Assembly: GCA_022710025.1 (NCBI GenBank)
Contig: JAKLHS010000039.1
Location: 1 to 6,035 of the forward strand
Direction of reading: 5' to 3'
Origin: Caldisericota bacterium
Lineage (GTDB): Bacteria > Caldisericota > Caldisericia > Cryosericales > Cryosericaceae
Length of the DNA: 6,035 bases
Made by a program: the position numbers and the translations under genes. Below, piece by piece: positions 1-5,176 of this stretch (positions within the stretch are counted from its first letter, which is position 1; every line of letters begins with the position of its first letter). The notes beneath the pieces were generated by a model. That model was not told the DNA's origin. It did not search any database and saw only the letters and a program-made list of their open reading frames with translations.

Positions 1-816
1 TGGTTCCTGGCTCTGCCGGCATGGGTGGGAGAAACCAGGACGGGCAAAACCAAGGAGAAGTTGCTGGCATTCATTGACGTCATCCAACATGTCGGGCAAG
101 CCAGTGCATCGGCGATAGTAGCAGCTGACCATGTCTTTGGTGCTTCTGGACTGGTGGAGTGGTATACGAAGGACGAAAACGGCGAACCGGGAAACGCAGA
201 TTTCGAGCGCCAGTCGCGTCAAGAGAACCTCGCTGAGTTCATGCGCACGATTGATGAGTTTGACCGTATGAGCGAGGATCGGTCACTGGGGGCATACCTG
301 TCGCAAGTTGCTCTTATCCAGGACCAGGATGCCATCAGGACGGGCAGGGTGGCCTCCGGTGTCCTTCTCATCACGGCGCACTCGGCCAAGGGACTCGAAT
401 TCGGTCACGTCTTTGTCATCGGCGCCGAGGAAGGCGTCTTTCCACATCGGCGTTCACTGGATCGCAGTGAGGACATCGAAGAAGAGAGAAGACTTTTCTA
501 CGTGGCATGCACGCGCGCAAGGACAAACCTGTACATCACATGCTGCACTCAACGGGCTAGTTACTATGGCTCAGGGCTCCAGGAACCGTCTCGGTTCATC
601 AAGGAAATGGAGCTGGCCACGGAGAAAGTCACAGAAACATCGGCCCCGGTTTCCAGAGAGTATATCGACGGCGACACAGTGACGCATAACGTCTTTGGTA
701 TCGGTAAGGTCATCGAAATCTACTACGAGGGTGACGAACAGTTTGTCGTCATCGACTTCAAGAAGGTGGGGGTCAAGAAGCTGGCTGTGCGCTATGCGCA
801 GTTGAAGAAAACATGA
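1..816 (+). CDS. pcrA: UvrD/PcrA-type superfamily 1 DNA helicase, C-terminal part (5' truncated by window edge)
   Basis: This is the last 271 residues of an ATP-dependent 3'-5' DNA helicase of the UvrD/PcrA/Rep family, which acts in the cytoplasm in DNA repair, replication restart and clearing of RNA polymerase. The frame is open from base 1, so the GTG at 25 is not the real start. Helicase motif V (TAHSAKGLEF) lies at 373-402 and is followed by the family signature GAEEGVFPHRRS. Motif VI (EEERRLFYVACTRA, with the ATP-contacting Arg) is at 478-519. From about 667 a GDTVTHNVFGIGKV segment begins the C-terminal Tudor-like domain found in PcrA/UvrD, which in other bacteria contacts RNA polymerase. 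The linker between the helicase core and this domain is only about 20 residues, shorter than I recall for Bacillus PcrA. Motifs I-IV lie outside the window. Family is certain; PcrA versus UvrD naming is less so. Confidence 0.93.
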   Translation, partial: WFLALPAWVGETRTGKTKEKLLAFIDVIQHVGQASASAIVAADHVFGASGLVEWYTKDENGEPGNADFERQSRQENLAEFMRTIDEFDRMSEDRSLGAYLSQVALIQDQDAIRTGRVASGVLLITAHSAKGLEFGHVFVIGAEEGVFPHRRSLDRSEDIEEERRLFYVACTRARTNLYITCCTQRASYYGSGLQEPSRFIKEMELATEKVTETSAPVSREYIDGDTVTHNVFGIGKVIEIYYEGDEQFVVIDFKKVGVKKLAVRYAQLKKT

Positions 817-851
817 GAAGTCCCCTGTATGGCGAAGGGTCGCCGCGCGGC

Positions 852-879
852 TTGAACTCTGCACAAACGGCACTAGACT
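852..879 (+). promoter_or_regulatory. Candidate sigma-70 promoter for the NfeD-SPFH unit
   Basis: A -35-like TTGAAC (852-857) and a -10-like TAGACT (874-879) are separated by 16 bases. Each matches the consensus at 4 of 6 positions. The predicted transcript would start near 886, about 43 bases before the NfeD start codon. It sits in the only gap between the helicase and the NfeD gene, where a promoter is expected. The boxes are moderate, so read-through from the helicase gene is an alternative. Confidence 0.4.
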
Positions 880-928
880 TTGCAAAGGGAGATGGAGAGT
901 ACCATCGGGGTCCCCGTGGGAGGCGCTC

Positions 929-1357
929 ATGATCTGGTTCTGGATAGCGATGACGGTGTCGTGTACCGTGATCGACGCATTTCTTCCCTACTATCTCCTG
1001 ATCTGGTTCAGCGGTGGAGCACTCGCGGCACTCCTGTTTGCCTGGGCCGGATTCAGTACGCCTATCCAATTTGTTGTGTTCTTCGTGGTGTCATTGGCGC
1101 TTATGGCATTCATCGGGCGACACATCAACGCCCGCCTGCTGAGGAGTGAGACAGAAATGGAGACGAATATCGATGAGATGATGGGGAAGATCGCAACCGT
1201 TGTGATGGCGATCGGAGCAGGCAGCGCAGGCCGTGTCGCACTCAAAGGAACAACGTGGCGAGCTGTCTTGAACGACGAGACTGCCACAGCAGCCGTCGGT
1301 GAAAAGGTCACCGTAGTCTCGATCGAAGGGGTGACCCTTACTGTAAAGAAGGAATAG
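929..1357 (+). CDS. nfeD: Short NfeD-family membrane protein (three membrane segments plus OB-fold domain)
   Basis: The 142-residue protein fits the short NfeD class (E. coli YbbK-like) that lacks the N-terminal serine protease domain of long NfeD proteins. Residues 1-65 hold three hydrophobic stretches (about 2-20, 22-41 and 45-63). A charged linker follows (about 64-84), then a C-terminal domain (about 85-142) with the NfeD pattern: GKIATVV, a Gly-rich GAGSAGRVALKG turn, W110, VGEKVTVV and a terminal VEG-like IEGVTLTV strand. That domain is known to be an OB fold facing the cytoplasm. The start at 929 is set by GGGAGG at 918-923, five bases upstream. The gene is separated by only nine bases from the SPFH gene. 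NfeD proteins typically pair with slipin/stomatin partners, so it probably helps assemble or anchor that complex. No enzymatic residues are visible. Confidence 0.9.
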   Translation: MIWFWIAMTVSCTVIDAFLPYYLLIWFSGGALAALLFAWAGFSTPIQFVVFFVVSLALMAFIGRHINARLLRSETEMETNIDEMMGKIATVVMAIGAGSAGRVALKGTTWRAVLNDETATAAVGEKVTVVSIEGVTLTVKKE

Positions 1358-1363
1358 GAGGAG
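1356..1363 (+). promoter_or_regulatory. Ribosome binding site of the SPFH gene, overlapping the nfeD stop codon
   Basis: AGGAGGAG begins inside the TAG stop codon of the NfeD gene (1355-1357). Its AGGAGG core ends five bases before the ATG at 1367. The overlap supports co-transcription and translational coupling of the two genes and fixes the SPFH start. Confidence 0.85.
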
Positions 1364-1366
1364 CTC

Positions 1367-2317
1367 ATGCCATCTTCATTCTGGCCTTTCTTCTGGTGGA
1401 TTCTCGGCGTTGCCGTCGTTGTAGTCCTCGCGCTGCGGTATATCATCATCGTGCGTCAGAGTACGGCGGTCATTGTTGAGCGGTTGGGCAAGTTCAGTCG
1501 TGAACTCAAACCCGGTTTGCATTTCCTGGTGCCGATCATAGACTCCGTACGGGCTGTCGTCGACTTGCGAGAGCAGGCATGGGATTACCCGCCGCAGGCT
1601 GTCATCACCAAGGACAACGTACCGACGAGCATTGATATCGTCCTGTATTACTACATCACCGACCCGGTAAAGTCAGTCTATGAAGTCCGTAACCTCAATG
1701 AAGCCATCCTGAAACTGACGATGACCTCCATCCGCAATATCTCGGGCAGCCTGAATCTGGACGAGCTCCTGGTGTCGCGCGAGAATGTCAACAACGAACT
1801 TACCCAGATCGTCGATGTCGCGACGGATCCCTGGGGCGTCAAGGTGACACGCGCTGAGATAAAGTCGGTCAACCCGCCGGCGGAGATCCTGGAGGCAATG
1901 ACACGGCAGATGAAGGCGGAGCGCAGCAAGCGTGCCGCCATTCTGGAGGCGGAAGGTTTCCGCGAGGCGGAAATCAACAAGGCGGAAGGCGAGAAGCAGG
2001 CTATGATCCTGCGCGCCGAAGCGGACAGACAGCAGAAGATCCTGACGGCGGAAGGCGAGGCTCAGGCACTGATTACGGTGGCCAATGCGAAGAAAGAAGC
2101 GGTTGTCGCGTACTTCAACGGTATCCATGAGGGCAACGCTACACCTGACGTCCTGGCTCTCAAGTACATGGAAACCCTTGAATCCATCAGCAGCAATCCA
2201 GCCAACAAGGTCTTCCTGCCCTATGAAAGCAGTGCTCTCATGGGCAGCCTGGGTGCGGTCAAAGACCTGTTTGCGGAGCCAGCGTCGCCGGCGGTTCCTC
2301 CTGCCAAGGGGAAGTAG
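1367..2317 (+). CDS. SPFH/stomatin-prohibitin (slipin, QmcA-like) membrane protein
   Basis: The 316-residue protein has one N-terminal hydrophobic anchor (about residues 5-29). The SPFH/Band 7 domain spans about 30-175, with hallmark segments VERLGKFSRELKPGLHF, VDLREQ, VITKDNV, YYITDPVKSVYEV, LDELLVSRENVNNEL and WGVKVTRAEIKSVNPP. Residues 184-249 form an Ala/Glu-rich helical region built of six 11-residue units. A further C-terminal domain ends in a Pro/Ala/Lys-rich tail. Family members oligomerise into large rings that organise membrane microdomains and influence membrane protein turnover. The exact role here cannot be read from sequence. The NfeD gene directly upstream is the classical partner and supports the slipin/QmcA assignment over HflK/HflC, since no second SPFH gene is present. 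A terminator follows, so the pair forms its own unit. Length is normal and no defect is seen. Confidence 0.93.
   Translation: MPSSFWPFFWWILGVAVVVVLALRYIIIVRQSTAVIVERLGKFSRELKPGLHFLVPIIDSVRAVVDLREQAWDYPPQAVITKDNVPTSIDIVLYYYITDPVKSVYEVRNLNEAILKLTMTSIRNISGSLNLDELLVSRENVNNELTQIVDVATDPWGVKVTRAEIKSVNPPAEILEAMTRQMKAERSKRAAILEAEGFREAEINKAEGEKQAMILRAEADRQQKILTAEGEAQALITVANAKKEAVVAYFNGIHEGNATPDVLALKYMETLESISSNPANKVFLPYESSALMGSLGAVKDLFAEPASPAVPPAKGK
1916..2113 (+). repeat. Six in-frame 33-base (11-residue) coiled-coil repeats in the SPFH gene
   Basis: Residues 184-249 divide exactly into six 11-residue units, each opening with Ala: AERSKRAAILE, AEGFREAEINK, AEGEKQAMILR, AEADRQQKILT, AEGEAQALITV and ANAKKEAVVAY. 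At DNA level GGCGGAAGGCGAG occurs at 1981-1993 and again 66 bases later at 2047-2059. Eleven-residue (hendecad) periodicity gives a straight or slightly right-handed coiled coil, as seen in the rod of SPFH ring assemblies. This is protein-coding periodicity, not a mobile or tandem DNA repeat. Confidence 0.85.
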
Positions 2318-2344
2318 TTACCGCCGTTTGTTACGTTCATCCAC

Positions 2345-2376
2345 AGGCCGGGTTTCCTGACCCGGCCTTTTATTTT
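2345..2376 (+). terminator. Rho-independent terminator of the NfeD-SPFH unit
   Basis: AGGCCGGGT (2345-2353) and ACCCGGCCT (2360-2368) form a perfect 9-bp GC-rich stem around a six-base loop (TTCCTG). A T-rich run follows (TTTTATTTT, about 2368-2376). It lies 28 bases after the SPFH stop codon. It separates this unit from the PreT/PreA unit. Confidence 0.93.
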
Positions 2377-2393
2377 CCAGACACGGGACCGGC

Positions 2394-2411
2394 GTTTGGT
2401 TGTTCCCAAAC
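2394..2411. repeat. Small inverted repeat after the terminator
   Basis: GTTTGG (2394-2399) and CCAAAC (2406-2411) are perfect 6-base arms around TTGTTC. No T-run follows on the + strand, so it is not a second terminator by itself. It sits about 30 bases upstream of the -35 box of the PreT/PreA promoter and could be a protein site or a chance dyad. Confidence 0.3.
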
Positions 2412-2424
2412 CCAGATGGTTCCG

Positions 2425-2446
2425 TGCAAGCATGTATGCGTTGGCA
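2425..2446. promoter_or_regulatory. Imperfect dyad overlapping the -35 box, possible operator
   Basis: The core GCAT-GT-ATGC (2430-2439) is a perfect palindrome. The outer bases continue the symmetry: TGCAA on the left pairs with TTGGCA on the right if single G bulges are allowed. The right arm contains the -35 hexamer of the PreT/PreA promoter. A repressor bound here would block RNA polymerase. No regulator gene lies in the window, so this is only a candidate. Confidence 0.3.
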
Positions 2447-2468
2447 AACCCGGGAAACCTGATATAAC
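2441..2468 (+). promoter_or_regulatory. Extended -10 sigma-70 promoter for the PreT/PreA operon
   Basis: TTGGCA (2441-2446, 5 of 6 consensus) and TATAAC (2463-2468, 5 of 6) are 16 bases apart. The -10 is preceded by TGA, giving the extended -10 TGn element (2460-2462). The expected transcript start is near 2475, leaving an untranslated leader of about 94 bases before the ATG at 2569. I see no recognised riboswitch or attenuator in that leader. Confidence 0.65.
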
Positions 2469-2558
2469 CAAGGATGCCCGCCGCCAGTGGCACGAACATG
2501 GAGATCGAATCAAGGCACAAGGGATTCTCTGTGATTTCGGCGGCCGTCTATAACAAAT

Positions 2559-2566
2559 GGGAGGAG
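2559..2566 (+). promoter_or_regulatory. Ribosome binding site that decides the PreT start (ATG 2569)
   Basis: GGGAGGAG ends two bases before the ATG at 2569, and its GGAGG core (2560-2564) is four bases away. The in-frame ATG at 2557 overlaps the start of this site and has no comparable site of its own. Initiation at 2569 is therefore preferred. Confidence 0.8.
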
Positions 2567-2568
2567 CC

Positions 2569-3837
2569 ATGGACGAATTCGAGAAGACTCTGACGGGACA
2601 ACAGGCAGCCATAGAGGCGGAGCGGTGCCTCTATTGTCATGAGGCACCCTGCCAAAACGCGTGCCCGGCGCATGTTCCGATCCCCGAATTTATCCTGTCT
2701 ATCCGAACGGGGAACCTCCACGGAGCGCGTGTCCTGCTGCAATCGGCGCACCCGCTGATCGAGACATGTGGCCGCATCTGCCCTGAAGAGGGCTTCTGTC
2801 AGTCCGTCTGTACCAGGGCAAAGATCGATAAGCCGGTTTGTATCAGGGAATTGCATCGCTTCGTGACCGACGCGACGGACCCGGCCGACGGGCTGGTGCT
2901 TCCTCCGGCCGTCTCCGGGACGGTTGCTGTTGTAGGAGGCGGGCCGGCTGGCCTTGCCTGTATGCGTGAGCTTCGGTGCCTGGGTTTCACGTGCGATCTG
3001 TTTGAACAACGTAGCGTCGGGGGCGTCCCCGGTCAGGAAGTATCGCAAATGCGTTATCCGCGTACCGCCGAGGAACGCGAAACGAGGCATCTCACGTCGT
3101 TGTTCGCCTCTCATGTATATGCGGAACGCGTTACCGACATCGCATCTCTTCGAGGAAGATACGATGCTGTTTTCGTGGCGACAGGGCTTGCTCTGGAAGT
3201 AGAATTGAGGATCGACGGAACAGAACTTGCCGGCGTCTGGCATGCCCGTGACCTTCTCCGAAAGATGAAATCCGGGTCACTGAGCGGCACCGGGCGCAGG
3301 GTCGGCGTGATCGGAGGCGGGAATGTCGCTGTCGAGATTGCTTCGATGCTGCGTGAGGAGGATCAGACGCGGGATGTGATCATCGTCTACCGCAGAGGGA
3401 TCAAGGAATTGAGAGCGTTCAGGAAAGAGATCGACGAGGCGACGGCACTCGGGGTTACTTATCAGTTTCTTGCCGTCCCTGACAGGATCGTCGGAGAGGG
3501 ATGTGTTCACGGTCTTGAGGTCACGCAGGCCCGGCTCTGCGAAGAGGACGAATCGGGGCGTTGTCGGTTTGAACCATTGCCCGGTTCGCACTTCACCATT
3601 CCGCTGGATACCGTCGTGATCGCAGTCGGCCAACGTGCAGACGACGGGGTTTTTCCAGGACTGGGTCGCAGAAGCGGAGGCTTCATTGACGTCGGGGAAG
3701 ACATGCAGACGAACATTGCCGGTATATTTGCGGGCGGCGATGCCGTTCACGGCGCGCAGACGGTCGTCGAAGCCGTCGCAGACGGGAAGAAGGCTGCCGA
3801 GTTCATCGCCGCGTATGTGGCAGGAGGAAGGAGATGA
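2569..3837 (+). CDS. preT: PreT-like subunit of NAD-dependent dihydropyrimidine dehydrogenase (FAD/Fe-S, GltD-like)
   Basis: The 422-residue cytoplasmic flavoprotein should take electrons from NAD(P)H to FAD and pass them through Fe-S clusters to PreA. Its N-terminal domain has eight cysteines in two groups, C20-x2-C23-x4-C28-x3-C32 and C67-x3-C71-x5-C77-x3-C81, as in DPD and glutamate synthase small subunits. FAD binding is shown by VVGGGPAGLAC (G123, G125, G128) with E146 at the end of the second strand. The NAD(P) site is VIGGGNVAVEIA (G249, G251, A254) followed by YRR (274-276). IFAGGDAVHGAQTVVEAV (386-403) is the conserved C-terminal FAD motif. Length matches E. coli PreT (about 412). 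His96 sits where I expect the non-cysteine ligand of one cluster. The stop overlaps the PreA start by ATGA. Alternatives are GltD or an NfnB-like subunit, but the PreA neighbour favours PreT. Confidence 0.87.
   Translation: MDEFEKTLTGQQAAIEAERCLYCHEAPCQNACPAHVPIPEFILSIRTGNLHGARVLLQSAHPLIETCGRICPEEGFCQSVCTRAKIDKPVCIRELHRFVTDATDPADGLVLPPAVSGTVAVVGGGPAGLACMRELRCLGFTCDLFEQRSVGGVPGQEVSQMRYPRTAEERETRHLTSLFASHVYAERVTDIASLRGRYDAVFVATGLALEVELRIDGTELAGVWHARDLLRKMKSGSLSGTGRRVGVIGGGNVAVEIASMLREEDQTRDVIIVYRRGIKELRAFRKEIDEATALGVTYQFLAVPDRIVGEGCVHGLEVTQARLCEEDESGRCRFEPLPGSHFTIPLDTVVIAVGQRADDGVFPGLGRRSGGFIDVGEDMQTNIAGIFAGGDAVHGAQTVVEAVADGKKAAEFIAAYVAGGRR
3822..3833 (+). promoter_or_regulatory. Ribosome binding site of preA inside the preT 3' end
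   Basis: AGGAGG (3822-3827) lies six bases before the ATG at 3834 and continues as AAGGAG. It is within the final preT codons (GGRR). The ATGA stop/start overlap implies translational coupling and near equal production of the two subunits. Confidence 0.8.
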
Positions 3838-5090
3838 CATATCATCAGCACGACCTTTCCTATGACTGGCTGGGTATCCATCTGGAAAATCCTTTTATCC
3901 TGTCAGCAGCGCCTCCTACCGATGAACTCGACATGGCGCGCGACGGTCTTGCAGCAGGCTGGGCGGGCGTTGTTCTGAAGACGACGTCTGTCGAAGGTAA
4001 CCCGGTGCGCCTCAAATATCCCATGATGTCATCGTTCGGAACGGCTTCTCACAAGATATGTGGACTTGGCAATATCGACCTGATCTCTCAGTACCATATC
4101 AATGATGTATGCGATCGGGTTGCCGCTCTCAAGCGAGAGTTCCCTTCCAAGATGATCGCCGCTTCGATCATGGGTTCTCGGAAGGAAGACTGGCAATCTC
4201 TCGTCTGGCAATTGAGAAGGGCGGGTGCCGATCTCATCGAGTGCAGTTTCAGCTGTCCGCAAGGAAGCATGGGCGAAGCGCCCGGTCGCATGCTCGCTCA
4301 GAGTGTCGAAGCAACCGAAAAAGTTGCGCGATGGGTGAAGGAAGCCGCTGAAAACACACCGGTTCTCATCAAGATAACGCCGCAGGTAACGGACATCGTG
4401 GAAGTCGCGCGTGTGCTGAAACGCGCCGGTGTTGACGGCGTTACCGCTTCCAATTCGGTTCCTGCTCTCATGGGGGTAGATATCGAGACGCTTGAGCCGC
4501 GACCATCGATCTTTGGCGCGGGAGCATACTCCGGCATGACGGGGATGGCAATCAAACCCCTGACATTGCGCACGATCGCGGAGATCGCTCGCAATGTCGA
4601 TATCATCATCAGCGGGAACGGAGGAGCGTATTCCTGGGGTGACGTCGTCGAGTTGATGGCGGTCGGCGCTTCTAACGTCCAGTTTTGCACGTTGCCGATG
4701 CATTATGGATTCGGGGTGATCCGGGACCTCACAAGCGGTCTCGCCGGATACCTGGATCGCAAGGGATTCGCAGGCCCCATGGATATAGTGGGCAAGGCGC
4801 TCTCAAGGATCAAGGGGCAGGAAGAGCTGGTTGCGCCGCATTCCCGCGCGACCATCGATCTGGACACGTGCGTTGGCTGTGGTAACTGCTTCCGTGCCTG
4901 TCGAGACGGAGCGCACAGGGCTATCGACTGGGACAGCGAGAAACGTCAACCGTCTGTCGACAGAGACAAGTGCGTGGGCTGCGCACAATGCATGCAGGTA
5001 TGCCCGGTAAGTGCCATCAGTATTCGAGAGGAATTCGGAGACAATGTTCATACCTTTGCGTACGGGATACCCGGCGAGCACGGCCGGTGA
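3834..5090 (+). CDS. preA: PreA-like catalytic subunit of NAD-dependent dihydropyrimidine dehydrogenase (FMN, two 4Fe-4S)
   Basis: The 418-residue protein has a dihydroorotate-dehydrogenase-like FMN barrel (about 10-315) and a ferredoxin domain with two 4Fe-4S clusters: C346/C349/C352/C356 and C380/C383/C386/C390. In E. coli, PreT and PreA form a heterotetramer that reduces uracil or thymine to the 5,6-dihydro form with NADH. Compared with pig DPD from memory, K49 (LKTTS) and K180 (LIKITP) match FMN-site lysines. N80 (GNIDLIS) and N207-S208 (ASNSV) match substrate-binding Asn609 and Asn736-Thr737. S140-C141 match Ser670 and the catalytic Cys671. S138 replaces Asn668, another pyrimidine contact, and Q143 replaces His673. 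The enzyme looks complete and active, but its substrate may not be a standard pyrimidine. No dihydropyrimidinase gene is seen here. A tight promoter-bearing gap follows. Confidence 0.88.
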   Translation: MTYHQHDLSYDWLGIHLENPFILSAAPPTDELDMARDGLAAGWAGVVLKTTSVEGNPVRLKYPMMSSFGTASHKICGLGNIDLISQYHINDVCDRVAALKREFPSKMIAASIMGSRKEDWQSLVWQLRRAGADLIECSFSCPQGSMGEAPGRMLAQSVEATEKVARWVKEAAENTPVLIKITPQVTDIVEVARVLKRAGVDGVTASNSVPALMGVDIETLEPRPSIFGAGAYSGMTGMAIKPLTLRTIAEIARNVDIIISGNGGAYSWGDVVELMAVGASNVQFCTLPMHYGFGVIRDLTSGLAGYLDRKGFAGPMDIVGKALSRIKGQEELVAPHSRATIDLDTCVGCGNCFRACRDGAHRAIDWDSEKRQPSVDRDKCVGCAQCMQVCPVSAISIREEFGDNVHTFAYGIPGEHGR

Positions 5091-5095
5091 TGCGG

Positions 5096-5123
5096 TTGAG
5101 TGCTATCTGAGACCCGGTATAAT
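5096..5123 (+). promoter_or_regulatory. Sigma-70 promoter for the carboxyltransferase gene
   Basis: TTGAGT (5096-5101, 4 of 6) and a perfect TATAAT (5118-5123) are 16 bases apart. The expected transcript start is near 5130, leaving a leader of about 47 bases. The transcript would begin with a small perfect hairpin, GTGC-GCG-GCAC (5132-5142). The promoter lies immediately after the preA stop codon, and no terminator is visible between the genes. Read-through from preA may therefore add to expression. Confidence 0.7.
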
Positions 5124-5166
5124 GATCGGGGGTGCGCGGCACACTCGGCTGCTCACGGAAATATCG

Positions 5167-5173
5167 AGGAGGT
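5167..5173 (+). promoter_or_regulatory. Ribosome binding site fixing the carboxyltransferase start
   Basis: AGGAGGT, a full match to the anti-Shine-Dalgarno core, ends three bases before the ATG at 5177. The reading frame from that ATG is open to the window end. Confidence 0.85.
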
Positions 5174-5176
5174 ACG

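Noticed and set aside
831..844. Hairpin GGCGA-AGGG-TCGCC after the helicase gene as a terminator
   Set aside because: The stem is only five base pairs and is followed by GC-rich sequence with no T-run, so it is not a convincing rho-independent terminator.
2549..2554. Second TATAAC box just before preT
   Set aside because: No -35-like hexamer lies at a suitable distance, and a start downstream of it would fall in or after the ribosome binding site.
2557..2568. Upstream in-frame ATG of the PreT-like gene
   Set aside because: The GGGAGGAG ribosome site overlaps this ATG and is correctly spaced for the ATG at 2569, so the four extra residues (MGGA) are probably not translated.
2548..3243. Long open frame (231 codons) on the minus strand
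   Set aside because: It is antisense to the well-conserved cysteine and FAD-binding region of the PreT-like gene, its translation matches no family I recognise, and it has no convincing ribosome site. It is a coding shadow of GC-rich sequence.
4284..4311. Apparent loss of the catalytic cysteine in PreA, from comparing GRMLAQ with the GLACGQ segment of DPD
   Set aside because: The catalytic Cys671 of DPD belongs to the NLSCPHG segment, not to GLACGQ. The matching SFSCPQG here keeps that cysteine as C141.
4029..4703. Long open frame (224 codons) on the minus strand
   Set aside because: It lies entirely opposite the FMN-barrel coding region of preA, and the translation is Arg/Ser/His-rich with no recognisable domain.
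5071..5090. CCGGC/GCCGG dyad at the end of preA as a terminator
   Set aside because: It is a five-base-pair dyad inside the final codons with no following T-run, and it is directly followed by a promoter.
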